The translations under genes and the position numbers were made by a program. The notes below the pieces were generated by a model. That model did no database searches and had not been told where the DNA came from. It worked only from the letters and a program-made list of their open reading frames with translations. DNA of 64,000 nt, from contig NC_092874.1 of NCBI RefSeq assembly GCF_028372415.1, forward strand, positions 338,932,151 to 338,996,150, read 5' to 3'. Source of the DNA: Notamacropus eugenii (taxonomy: Eukaryota; Chordata; Mammalia; Diprotodontia; Macropodidae). This document shows positions 1 through 10,392 of this stretch, piece by piece. Each line of letters begins with the position of its first letter. Position 1 is the stretch's first letter.

Positions 1-349
1 CCCTTCTTATTCCAAGAGATATGGGAATGATTACTTAAAATAATATATCCAAGCATTTTGCATGGTTGTGTTTTCAAGGACTTTAATGACTATTACATTG
101 CCTCTGCTTTCCAAATTAATTATTTTTGAGAGTAGATATCTTATATTCCTAAATTTAATTTTTAATTTGTTAAATAAAGCAAGAATTTCCTTAACATAAT
201 ACAATAAAAAGGATGATTACACATGAACTGAAAATCTGCTAGGCAAAATTTATAATTTCTTTCAAATATAAAACAAAATTATCATGCAAGTTTATTTTTC
301 TTCCCTTCCATTCCCACACTAGACACACCAATAATTAGACACAAATAGG
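1..349. other. AT-rich sequence, no gene recognised
   Basis: AT-rich sequence with no open frame or repeat that I can name. It ends in a short TGTA/TG-rich tract near 348-390. Confidence 0.5.
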
Positions 350-795
350 TGTATATGTATGTATGTATATGTATGTATGTGTGTGCATGTAAGAATATTC
401 TAGATTACATACTTTTATTTATTCATTACTTCTCTGGATGCAGAGAGTGTCTTTTTTATATGTCCTTTAATTTGGGTATTTATTATAGCAAAAATAACTT
501 CTTTACCCAAAGTTGTTCTTAAAAAAATATCACTGTTAATATATACATTGTTCTCTAGGTTCTGCTAATTTTGTTCTTTGTTATTTAATGTAAATCTTTC
601 CAATTTTTTTCCCTAAAGTCATTAGCTCATCATTTCTCATAGCACAGTAGCATTTCATCACAATCATATATCACAACTTGTCCAGTGATTACCCAATTGA
701 TGGTCATCCTTGCAATTTTAAATTCTTTGCCACCACAAAGAGAGCTGCTACATATTATGTAGATTAAGATGATACTTTACATAAAAATAACTTCA
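350..795 (-). mobile_element. L1 LINE 3' end (ORF2 C-terminus and 3' UTR), old
   Basis: Read on the minus strand, 795 to about 600 gives degraded L1 ORF2 C-terminal text: a 'cagctctctttgtggtggc' block, then an 'attgggtaat..gacaagttgtg' block and a tyrosine-rich 'atgctactgtgctatgag' block. The same order of blocks is seen in the better L1 copies of this window near 47.9-48.1 kb and 55.6-55.8 kb. The part toward 350 is 3' UTR and grades into a TGTA microsatellite. Many stops and no open frame: a long-dead 5'-truncated insertion. Confidence 0.7.
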
Positions 796-799
796 TTGT

Positions 800-1319
800 A
801 TTTTTCTTGTTTCCTAGAGTCATTGATTTCCCATTGTTTTACTTTTTAGTGAAAAAAATGTGTCATCTACTTTCTGGTCTAACTTATTTAATCTTTTTTT
901 CACTTAGAATATTAATTTTATTTCTAATTGTAATTTTTTTCTTTCACTTCATTTCTAATAACCACTCTAGTTGTCCTCCACAATGAATTAATTTACCCTC
1001 TAAGCAGTGGTGAAATTAAACTCTTCTTTTTGTCTCTTGGTCTTCCAATTACTGCTAGTATTTCTTCTGAGCGTTTGATTTTTTTCTTGTGTTTACTTTT
1101 ATTTCTAACCTCAGGTTTTAGATCGGGATGTTGTGCTCAGGTCAGTTTCTTGTGTTCAAGAGCTCTTGGCTAATTTGGGAATGTCCAGTTTGATTTTCTG
1201 CCCTCTGCATTCTAGCTGCTAGTGCTTGTACCATTCTGCATGGGATGATTGGCAACCCCTGCCCCAGAGTCTGCTTTTTTCCTCAGTCTCAAGGTCATCT
1301 ATTGTAGGTTCCGAACTTG
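800..1319. other. Unrecognised AT-rich sequence
   Basis: No coding frame and no repeat family that I can name. The part after 1130 is less AT-rich and directly precedes a HAL1 3' fragment, so it may be its flank or an unrecognised 5' portion. Confidence 0.4.
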
Positions 1320-2200
1320 GTCATCTTCTTACCGACAGAGACAGAGACAGAGTGACAGAAGGTATAGAGTGAGTTGAATATGAAGGGATGGTATCTAAAA
1401 AAAAAAAAAAATTTGAGGGTGAGAGAGTAATGTATTATTAGGAGAAAAAAAGAAATAGAATGGGATAAATTGTCTCACACAAAAGGGTCAAGAAAAACCT
1501 TTCACAATGGAGAGGAAGAAGGGAAATATAAGAGGGAATGAGTGAACCTTACCATCATTGGATTTAGCTTAAGGAGGGAAAAACATACACACTCAATTGG
1601 GTTTCAAACTCTATCTTACCTTACAGGAAAGTAGCGGGGAAGGGGATAGGAAGTGTGGATGATAACAGAAAGGATGCCAAATGAGAGGATGAAGTAATCA
1701 GAAGCAAATACTTCTGAGGAGGGACAGGATCAAAGGAGAGAATAGAATAAAAGGGGGACAGGATCTGATGGTTTGAAATATAGTTATTCTTTCGCAACAT
1801 GACTGTTATGGAAGTGTTTTGCATGACTACACATGTATAACTTATAGTGAATTACATGCCTTCTCAATGGTGGTGGTTGGAGAGGGAAGAAGGGAGATAA
1901 TTTGAAACTCAAAGTTTTATAAATCAATGTTAAAAAATTGTTTTTACTGGGAAATAAGACATACAGGCAATAAGATATAAAAATTGATCTTACCTCACAA
2001 GAAAATAGAGGGGAAGGTTATTAAAGTAGAGGGAACATGATAGAAGGGAGGTCAGATTGGAAATACGGGTATTCAGAATGTATGTTATTTTAATATGGGG
2101 GGAGGAGGGAGTTTGGAGTTGGGAAGGTAATTTAGAATTCAAAATTTGTGGAAGTAATATTGAGAACTAAAAATAAATTAATGATAAATTACAAAAAGGA
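1320..2200 (+). mobile_element. HAL1-type element, 5'-truncated 3' region
   Basis: This stretch aligns by eye, block by block, with the reverse complement of the 3' region of the full-length HAL1 at 10.4-13.3 kb: a GACAGAG-rich start, a purine-rich linker, 'gggacaggatcaaagg', a 'gcatgactacacatgtata' segment, and the 'aactcaaa..aatgttaaaa' L1-type 3' end. It holds two related modules, about 1600-1950 and 1980-2195, each starting with a 'tcttacctcaca(a/g)gaaa'-like block and ending in a 'aattc/actcaaa..' block. ORF1 is absent and the copy is diverged. Orientation is plus. Confidence 0.75.
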
Positions 2201-2417
2201 AAAAAGTAATAACTTTCTGTTTCAGAGAGTACAATATAATGAATTGCCTTATCAAATAAACAAGGTATCCCTAAAGTATCAGTGAAGATTCATGAAATTA
2301 GCCTTTAGAGTTATACTAAAACTTTTGGATACACTGTACATAAGAAATTGATCAAGATTACTTTCAAATTATAAATTACAATTTCATCTGCACTTATTTC
2401 ACTGAGAAATGTAGAAT

Positions 2418-2971
2418 TGTAATGGTGACTTAAACGGGAATATCTTTCCTATTAATTAATGGGCCCATATGACCTTCCTGGGTCACATGGAAGTCTGAGT
2501 CACATGGAGCCTATGGTGGGAGGAGTTTGCTGAAGAGGCGTAATAGGAAGAGTGGAACAGGAAAAGGCAAAGCTAGAGCAGAGCTGAGAAGAAATTAGTG
2601 AGAGAGCAGTCAGAACTGAAAGACTCATGTGAGCCCACAGCTGACTGTGAGTGAGAGAAGCTCATTTTGTTTAAGAGAGCCTGCCTGTGATTTATTTAAG
2701 GAAACTGGTTTGTGGAAAGACTAGCAGGAGGAAGGCTTGGGAATGGTGTTGTCCTCTCCATTGTTACTGTGTATAGATTTGTGTTACTATGATGGATTGC
2801 TTTCTGTTTTTGGGATTTGTCTTTCTGATGTTTGAATAAATGTTGAAGTTCTGTCTTCCATGTGAAGAGTCTCTTGTATTTCACAAATAAGAATTGTGCA
2901 GGGTTATTCATGGAAGTCATAGGCTCTGTGAATATATCATTGACTCTACAGGAACAGAGTTCAGAAATTCA
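2418..2971 (+). mobile_element. Solo LTR of an endogenous retrovirus (LTR-A)
   Basis: A 554-bp block starting TGTAATGG and ending in CA. It is flanked by a possible 4-bp target duplication, GAAT at 2414-2417 and 2972-2975. An AATAAA polyadenylation signal lies at 2835-2840, followed by a T/C-rich part as expected of R-U5. Three blocks, the 'attaatgggcccatatga'-like start, 'ctgagtcacatgga' and the 'atgatggatt..' region, recur in the same order in the LTRs at 28.0 kb and 57.4 kb. No internal retroviral sequence is attached, so it is a solo LTR. It is a fossil; the short TSD suggests, but does not prove, a class I-like family. Confidence 0.72.
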
Positions 2972-2975
2972 GAAT

Positions 2976-3550
2976 TAACCCAAAATATTGGTATTGTATC
3001 CACAACTGTAATTTTATTCTTTTAAATAGTTATCAATATATACCTCTTTGTTAAATCCTCAAAAATATAATTATCAGTAGTTTTGGGAGGGAGAGATAAT
3101 TTAGATTTTATTGCTAGGCCATAACTGAGTTTACTGATCCTTTCCTATCATGAGTTTATGTTATCAGCTTACATTGACCTTAATTGTTGTCTATTTTTCC
3201 CTTTGTGATCAGAAAGTAGAATGTATTTTTACTTTTAACATTTCAGTGATTTAGGATCTTCTTCATATGGACATTATGTCCACCGAAGCAGATTAAGACT
3301 ACTTTAGGTCAAGAGATAGTCCACATAAATTGTTGTGAACAAAACCATTCATCACCTAATGGCCAGATTATTTATGATAAACACGTTCTGATTTATGAAG
3401 GCTGGTGTTTCTCAGAGATACATAGAGACTATGGTCCATTCACCTGAATGAAGCCTTTTCTGATCCTCTCCTCTCCACCACAACCACCACTCTCTGGTAC
3501 CTTCCCTCCCCCAAAAAATCTATTTTGTCTTTAATAATAGTATTTGTGCT
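2976..3550. other. Unrecognised AT-rich sequence
   Basis: No gene, repeat or RNA feature recognised between the solo LTR and the L2 fragment. Confidence 0.4.
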
Positions 3551-3555
3551 GTACA

Positions 3556-3690
3556 TATTTATGTATGTATTTCTCTGCATCTAAATGTAAACCCCTTATG
3601 AGTAGGAGCTTTTTTACCCTTTTTACTTGTATCCCAAGTGCTTAACAGCAGTTGTCCCTTAAAAAGTGCTTGATGATTGATTAATTCCGC
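3556..3690 (+). repeat. L2/MIR-type 3' end fragment
   Basis: It contains the recognisable order 'gtaaaccccttatgagtagg', 'tatcccaagtgcttaacagc' and 'aaaaagtgcttgatgattga'. This is the diverged form of the shared L2/MIR 3' terminus (…aagctccttgagggcagg…cagtgcctggcaca…taaatgcttgttga). Old and non-coding. Confidence 0.65.
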
Positions 3691-3814
3691 AGCTTGTTAG
3701 AACCTGCCTGTCATGGTCTCCATGGACATAGCCTTTAAGAATCCAGGGCCATCTCTCTTCCACAATCATTCACTGTAGAAAAACTTTAATGAAAGACTAT
3801 ATTAAATACTATTA

Positions 3815-3935
3815 CTCTCATGTTGGAATAGAGAGCTGACTTTCAAGTGAGAAAAATCTGGGTTCATATTCCACCTCTAATATACATATTGGCCATATGA
3901 TCCTGAACAAAACGCTGTAATTTAGAGTGCTTTAG
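3815..3935 (+). repeat. MIR-like SINE fragment
   Basis: A 'gggttcatattccacctct' block followed by 'ccatatgatcctgaacaa' resembles the B-box plus CORE start of MIR/CORE-SINEs. Short and diverged. Confidence 0.4.
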
Positions 3936-3984
3936 GAAACTTACTAGAACTATTAGTTGGAGAAAATATGATAAACTACATTGG

Positions 3985-4248
3985 TTGAGGTCAACCATTT
4001 CACACAATGGATAAAGTGCCAGGCTGGAATTAAGAAGATTCATCTTCATGCATTCAATGTGGTCTCACATACTTACTAGCTGTGTGACTCTGGGCAAGTC
4101 ACTTAGCCCTATTTATATCAGTTGTCTCATCTACAAAAATGAGCTGGAGAAAGAAATGGCAAACTACTCCAGGATTTCTGCCAAAAAAACTGCAAATAGT
4201 GTCACAGAGTCATAGACAATTGAAAAATGACTGAAAAATAACATTGGT
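3985..4248 (+). repeat. tRNA-type SINE with RTE-like tail (marsupial MAR1-like)
   Basis: The head reads as a diverged 'cagtggatagagtgc..' tRNA-derived region. It is followed by 'actagctgtgtgactctggg', 'caagtcacttagccc', 'aatgagctggagaaagaaatgg', 'ggcaaactactccagg', and a tail of 'agtcatagacaattgaaaaa' then 'tgactgaaaaataac'. The tail type (gactgaaaatgactgaacaac) is the RTE-class LINE end that these SINEs use for mobilisation. A second full copy lies at 24888-25144 on the opposite strand. The family name is from memory; the structure is clear. Confidence 0.8.
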
Positions 4249-4454
4249 AGAGTGAGTTCCCTCATCATGGAGCAATATATACTAAGTGAAATAACATGTC
4301 CTATTTCTATGCTATCTTGCTAAATGTTATTCTGATTTCAGACTTAAACTACTTTATGACTTTTTACTGATCAAACTGACATAGATATTTTGATCAGAGT
4401 AAACTATTTCAAGATGACTATGGACTAAAAGGTGTAGTGAACATAAAAAAACAA

Positions 4455-4615
4455 AATTTAAATATACATATATGTGTATCTATACCTCTATCTCTATGTG
4501 TATATATATATATATATACATGTATATATATATATATATATATACATATATATATACCACACACATATACATGCATATCTATATCTATCTATCTGTCTGT
4601 CTGTCTGTCTGTCTA
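4455..4615. repeat. Compound microsatellite (TA)n-(TCTA)n-(TCTG)n
   Basis: A run of TA/TATC dinucleotide repeats from about 4495 to 4555, then TATC and six TCTG tetranucleotides ending at about 4613. Open frames over this tract are low-complexity artefacts. Confidence 0.95.
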
Positions 4616-4764
4616 TTTTGCTTTGAAGAAACAACCATACAGTTTTCTGTCCTTCACACATATAAAATGCATTTTAGATATCATATTAAAAATACATTTG
4701 AGGCACATTTGATCGTTGGCCATTGCTCAATTCATCTTAAAATTTCCTAGCCATAGCTTTATAT

Positions 4765-6400
4765 CTAAGAGAAGGGGTGAGTGATAGAATTGAGGGCAGA
4801 TTGGAAGCAGTGGTAGTCAGAAGTAAAACACTTTTGAGGAGGAACAGGGTGAAAGAAGAGAGAATAGAATAAACGGAAAGGAGGTAGGATGAAGGGAAAT
4901 TCAGTTAGTAACCATAACTGTGAAAAAAAAAATTGAACAAAGTTTCTCTGATGAAAATCCCATTTCTCAAATATATAGAGAACTGAGTCAAATTTACAAA
5001 ACATAAGAGCCATTCTCCAATTGATAAATTATCAAAAGATATAAATAGTCCATTTTCAGATCAAGTAGAGAAAGGTTTCTACAGCCATATGAAAAAATGC
5101 TCTAAATCACTATTGACTGGATAAATACAAATTCAAATACTTCTGGGTTACTACCTCATAACTATTAGATTGACTAACAGAACAGAATGAAAAATGTCAA
5201 AGGGCATAAGAGAAAATTGAAACATTTTGTGTGATTGTGGTTGCAGTTTATCCTTTGTTCTCAAAGAGGACCATGACATCAGAGAGAGAATGACATGACT
5301 TGCGATTAACTTTGAACTGAGTGAGGGGGAGGGCTGTGCAAAGTCAAACCAAACTCACTTTCTGTTGCAGAGCCATCTGGGGCCAGCGTCCAGACATATG
5401 ATCAGGATAACTGGCAAGGCCCAGGATGCAGTGGGAAACCTCGCTCCTTTTAAGCTAAGATTTTTTAAAGTCTTAATTTTAATTGGGGCAAAGTCCATTC
5501 AATGAATAGGCCTCTTCAAGGAGTGAGTCAAGGGATGGACCCTTTAATTAAAAAGAAAAATCTGACTGGGAGGGGAAGACCATCCAGGTTGCTGCCCAAA
5601 AGAGAAACAGTTACTATTTACATACACTCTGAGGGCATTTCTGGTGGAGTTGTGAACTCATTCAACAATTATGTAAAGCAGTTTGGAACTATGCCCAAAA
5701 GGCTATAAAACCATGTATACTCTTTGAGCCTGTATCCCAAAAGAGATTAAAAAGAAAAAAAAAGAGAGAGAAAAAAACCTATATGTACAAATATATTTCT
5801 AGCAGCTCTTTTCTGGTGGCAAAGAATCAGAAATTGAAGGGATTCCCATCAATTGGGGAATGACTGAAAAAGTTGTGGTATATAATTGTGATGGAATACT
5901 ACTTCTCTTGAAGAAATGATGAGGAGACTACCCTCAAAAAAACCCAAAAAAACCCTGGAGGACTTATATGAACTGATGCAAAGGAAAATGAGTAGAACCA
6001 GGAGAACATTGTACACAGTAACAGTAATATTGTAAGCTATCAACTGTGAGTTACTTAGTTATTCTCAACAATACAACAATCCAAGACAATTCTGAAAGAT
6101 TTATGATGATAAATCCAATCCATCCCCAGAGAAAGAACTGATAGTGTCTGAATATAGAGTGAAGCATACTACTTTATCTTCTTTATTTTCCTTTTCTTAT
6201 TTTGTACAGCATAACTAATATGGAAATATACTTTGCATGACTACATATATGTAACCTACATCAATTTACTTACCTTCTCAACTAGGGGTGTGGGGAAAGA
6301 GGGAAGGAATGAACTTGGAACTCAAAATTTTGAAAATGAATGTTAAAAATTGTCTTTACATGTAATTAGGGGAAAATAAAATGCTAAATATTTTAGAAAA
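4765..6400 (+). mobile_element. Internally deleted L1 (linker fused to ORF2 C-terminus and 3' UTR)
   Basis: Positions 4765-4925 match the L1/HAL1 ORF1-ORF2 linker ('gaggaggaacagggtgaaag', 'gaatagaataaacgg'). From about 4940 the sequence is already the far C-terminal part of ORF2 ('tctcaaatatatagagaact', 'catatgaaaaaatgctctaa'). It then runs through the C-terminal blocks to about 6020 and ends in a typical 3' UTR ('ggaactcaaaattttgaaaa', 'aatgttaaaaattgtc'). The endonuclease and RT parts of ORF2 are therefore missing from this copy. It is interrupted at about 5240-5600 by another dispersed repeat. The frames are broken; it is old. Confidence 0.75.
5240..5600 (+). repeat. SINE-like dispersed repeat nested in L1 fragment
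   Basis: A GC-richer block with 'tgttctcaaagaggaccatg', 'acatcagagagagaatgaca', 'gaggggagggctgtgcaaag'-like text and 'aaggcccaggatgcagtggg'. It splits the L1 3' fragment around it. I recall this sequence type as a common marsupial interspersed repeat but cannot give its family name. It has no coding potential, and no clean target duplication was seen. Confidence 0.5.
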
Positions 6401-6469
6401 AGATTTGTCTCCTGTACAAATAGCTCGACACTGATTTTAAATTTGCATATTGAAATTAAATGATGAAAG

Positions 6470-7115
6470 AATATTTAAAAAATTCTCAGAAAAATTGTAA
6501 ACATGAATTAAGTTTCAAATCATTAATAACATGAGAAATGTAAATTAAACATCCTTGAGTTTTCACTTCATACCATATTCAATCTGGCAAAGATCATGAA
6601 CGATGGGAATATCCAATGATGGAGAAGTTGTGGGAATATAGTCACTTTAGCACATTATTGGTAAAATGTACTAACATTTTAGTATATTATGCAAATTATG
6701 CAAATAAAGTGACTACAATTCATATACATTTGGCCCAGAGCCATTACTCGGCTTAAACTTTGAGGGGACCATTGATAAGAAGTTTCCATGCATGCATACA
6801 TACATATATATACACACACACATATACATACACATATATACACACATATACAAACATATGTGCATATATACTTGTGTATGTATATATATATATATATATA
6901 TTCATGTGTGTATACACACTTTTTATGACGGAAAAGAATTAAATACAAAGTAGCATAGTATGTACCCATTGATTAAGGAATAGCCAAATAAATTGTAAAA
7001 TATGCATGATAACATCTACACAAACATATCCAGAGTGAAGTAAACATGGTCAGGAAAACGATGTATTCAACAATATAAAATGAAAGAACAACCACAAAAA
7101 AATCAAATGTTTCAA
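6470..7115 (+). mobile_element. Older L1 ORF2 C-terminal remnant
   Basis: It starts with a diverged 'atgagaaatgtaaattaaac', 'ttcacttcatacc..aatctggcaaagat' and 'gatggagaagttgtgggaat', the same order as the L1 ORF2 C-terminal Cys-motif region at 55.38-55.46 kb. It continues after a microsatellite with 'ccattgattaaggaatagcc' and 'agtgaagtaaacatggtcag', matching the ORF2 end. Heavily degraded. It contains a TA/CA microsatellite at 6795-6915. Confidence 0.6.
6795..6915. repeat. (TA/CA)n microsatellite inside L1 remnant
   Basis: Alternating ACATATATAC and CACA units, then a pure TA tract near 6880-6900. Frames translated from both strands are I/Y/T/H-rich and not genes. Confidence 0.95.
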
Positions 7116-7119
7116 AATT

Positions 7120-8595
7120 GTAAAAATAATAACCATGGTTCAAAATAGGACCTATAAAAATAATTTGTTTGTATACGAATGGAGTCCACAGTTGTACATT
7201 ATCTATATTTTCAGAACTTTTCAATATAGCAATCAGTTATGCTAAGTTTTCATCTTATTTATCTTTTTTACTTTTTTGTCTTAAAATATCATTCATCACA
7301 CTGTATGGCTCTAAAGGAAGTATGAGTAGGAGGAAAAGCATACTGACTAAAACTCTAGTGATATAAAAACAAGACCATCAATAAAAACCTATTTTTACAG
7401 AGTTCATGGTAAAGGTAATTAGACTGGGGGGTGTGGGCATCCATATTTAAAATGCATTTTGTGCAAGAAACTCCTAGTGAAAACACACATACATTACACA
7501 CGGAAACAACAACAAAAATTACAAAACAATTGTTTGCTATTTGACTGCTCATGAGGGCACTTGAAGAATGTTATTTGCCCAGGTTCTCACAGTTAGTTAA
7601 TCTTGAAATTGAACTTGACTCGGAAGCTGGTTCTCCATTGCCTCATGTTACTTTTTGAACTCATCATTATTTATGAGAAGGTTTTAGAGTGAGTCAAAAC
7701 TAAGAAAATGTTTTCTGTCATATTGAAGATCACTCAGGGAAATACCAAGCCCTTTGTTTTCACTTACTCACCTTCAAATGATATGCCTCTTCCTGGTATT
7801 CAAAATTAATAATAATAATAAAAATTCTATTCAAGTGGTTTCATTTGAAACAAAGATGCTTTATTTATTATTTGCTAATTTATTTTCATGCTAAGCATAC
7901 ACACATCCTCATCCATTCATCACTGGAAAACAGTATTAGATCATCAGAGAACCTGGAGACCAGCGGATCTAATCTCTTTTCACACTGCCAAGGCTTAGGC
8001 TTAGAATGTAACTTTGACCTTCGCCATTTGCCTCAACCTGTTGTCTGAAGCATCAGCTTCTCTTTTCTTCACTGGGAACACCAACAATGTTCCAGGTTTA
8101 AACACTGTCCACAAAAGGTGAATCAATTCAGCTGAACAAGTTTATACTGAGAAACAAAGCAAACAAACAAAAACAAAACAAAACAAAATAAAAAAAAAAC
8201 ACGTGTGCTGGTGGTGAAACAACCAATGAAAGCAAACATTATTAGATCAGTAAACTCTTTCAGGACTGATTTTGTGAAACACGTAGTCTATACTTAGTCT
8301 GTTCTGCCCTTACCAACGAATGTCACTGCAGTTAAGGAGAATTAATCTAGAGAATTTCTGAGTTCAAGAACACTAAACAACAAAAGCACCTTCAAACCTC
8401 AACAACTTGGAAGCACAGATTTTAAGTGAATCCTTTTTTCTCCCCAGTACCATATGTTCAAGTTTCCCTTCCTCTGTCACTAAAAGGAAACAGCACCAAA
8501 CTTCACAGTGGGCTTGTAAAATAACAAAATTTTGGCAACTATAGAACGAAAAGAAATAATAACAACAAGAACACCAAAAAGAAAAAAAAAGCATA
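7120..8595. other. Unrecognised sequence; A-rich run near 8160-8200
   Basis: No coding gene is recognised. 8155-8200 is an AAAC/AAAAC-rich run that could be the decayed tail of a retroposon, but nothing upstream of it is recognisable. Confidence 0.4.
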
Positions 8596-8597
8596 TA

Positions 8598-8665
8598 TAT
8601 ATACATATATATATACATATATATGTGTACACACACACGCATATATATAGATATAGATATAGGTA
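8598..8665. repeat. (TA)n/(CATATA)n microsatellite
   Basis: ATATATACATATATATAC units with a short ACAC part. Simple repeat. Confidence 0.9.
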
Positions 8666-8824
8666 TATCTACTATTCAATCAACAATTTAACCATGAAAG
8701 GATAAAATCCAAATATGGCTTGCATTTTTACAAGACACGATTTTTAAAAGAAGTAGATAATTCAATCCACTTGATCACATGTGAACGATGCATCAGGAGG
8801 CATCCATTCATTAGATTTTTAAAA

Positions 8825-8874
8825 AGTAGTCTTTGAGGACATCTAAAAAGACATATTTAAAGTCTAGGTGACAT
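8825..8874 (+). repeat. Local 50-bp duplication, copy 1
   Basis: The 50-bp segment starting 'agtagtctttgaggacatct' is repeated in the same orientation at 9729-9778 with one mismatch (g versus a at the 11th base). The similarity stops at both edges. The flanks on either side do not match, so this is not simply two copies of a longer repeat. Confidence 0.9.
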
Positions 8875-8879
8875 TTTTT

Positions 8880-10255
8880 TTTTTTGCTGGAAATTTAGAA
8901 CATGCAGTCGTCCTCCCTTTCATATTTCTTAGGGAAGAGGAAAGCTATGCATCAGAACATCAATTTAATAGCTTCTAAATAGTCAGAATTTGGAATTAAG
9001 AATTTGAAGAAGTAGAGAGGCAGAAGAGAAGAAGGACTAAAAATGAAAGTGATAAAAATGTTTGGGAAGTCTCAATCAGCTAAGTATAGATTGGGATGCA
9101 TAGACCATTGAAAGATAAGATCACGGAACTTCAAGAGAAACTTTAATGGAGAAAAGAGAGATTCATGGAGGAAGAACCAAAGAACTTTAACAGAAAGAAC
9201 CTGAGACTTGATATGAATAAAAATCCAAACAGGGGTTGAAAAAAGGAGTGAGCCTTAACAACATAAAGCCAAGTTCAAACAAGAAGGGCAGCAGTTGACT
9301 ATCTAAAGCAGTTGGTGCCTGGCAACTGTGAAAGAAAGGGAAATATCCCAGGGAGAGAAGAGGAGGAGGAATGGATAGCACACAGAATTGTCAGCTTATA
9401 AGTAGTGACAACTATTCAGCTTCCTGCCAAAGACAAGGGTTATTTCAGAGGGATTTAAGCTTGAGAAAACCACAGAGACAAATGGATGCAGCAAAGTTTA
9501 AAAAAAAAACTTGAATCTTCTATTTCATCATTCCACAAAACGTGAACTAATGATCTAGCAATATAATAGTGTGTATGGTTTCAGGCAACTTGATTTCACA
9601 TTTGAAATAAAATATTAGCAGCATTTGAGATTTGATTCTTTTTTTTTCTCAAAAAGAGAATAGTTGCCAAAAAAAAATAAAGAACTATACATTTCCTTGG
9701 TCTATCCCCTTCCCTGAAGTGTCCCTGAAGTAGTCTTTAAGGACATCTAAAAAGACATATTTAAAGTCTAGGTGACATAAATAATACATAAATAATATCT
9801 TTCACTGAAGCCAACAATATAAACTATCCATTTGTGATTTCCCAAGTGCCTAAAAAATGATCAAACATCAAAGTTATCAAAGATCTCAACACATCTATAA
9901 AACTGAGAAACACAGCAATCAAAACCTTTGTTTGCCTTTATAAGCAAGAGAGAAAGAGATATTATTTGTATCAAAATATTTGTTTCTTTGCTCAACATTG
10001 ATAGTCAGGCTTTGGCTACCATGGCCGCTCTGTGAACAGAATCAGGAAAACTTTTTCCCTTTACTCAATAGATTATTCAACATTTTGGCTTTGTAATTCC
10101 TTTACAAAATTTAATCAAATAATGTTCATTTGCTTCTGAAGGTTTCCTTAAGAATATCCAATAATCATCTTTGAGAGAGCTATTACTATGAAAATATTGG
10201 CAACAATTAATTTAAGAAGACTGCCACACTAATCTAATCCCCATATGTATCTTGC
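8880..10255. other. Unrecognised sequence
   Basis: Apart from the 50-bp duplication at 9729-9778, I see no gene or nameable repeat. The purine-rich part at 8990-9390 has no convincing frame. Confidence 0.4.
9729..9778 (+). repeat. Local 50-bp duplication, copy 2
   Basis: The second copy, 904 bp downstream of the first and 49/50 identical. It directly follows a short 'ctgaag tgtccctgaag' direct repeat and precedes an 'aaataatacataaataat' stretch. Confidence 0.9.
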
Positions 10256-10256
10256 T

Positions 10257-10316
10257 CATATATATGTGTGTGTATGTATGTTTATGTGTGTGTATACGTA
10301 TATGTGTGTGTATAAA
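10257..10316. repeat. (TG/TATG)n microsatellite
   Basis: TATATGTGTGTGTATGTATG-type simple repeat. Confidence 0.9.
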
Positions 10317-10377
10317 TTCTAGAGACAACTTTGGGGAGGCAGACATTTCATTATCCACTCTCACATGACTCAAGCAA

Positions 10378-10392
10378 TGGTTGTGTTTTCTT
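10378..10392. repeat. Target-site duplication of HAL1-A (3' side)
   Basis: The sequence tggttgtgttttctt is repeated exactly at 13320-13334. This copy abuts the T-run that is the element's poly(A) tail read on the plus strand. Confidence 0.93.

Noticed and set aside
4437-4750. Small Tyr/Ile/Cys-rich frames
   Set aside because: Translated microsatellite. The same applies to 6679-6969, 34475-34762, 39896-40114, 41425-41628 and 62181-62526.
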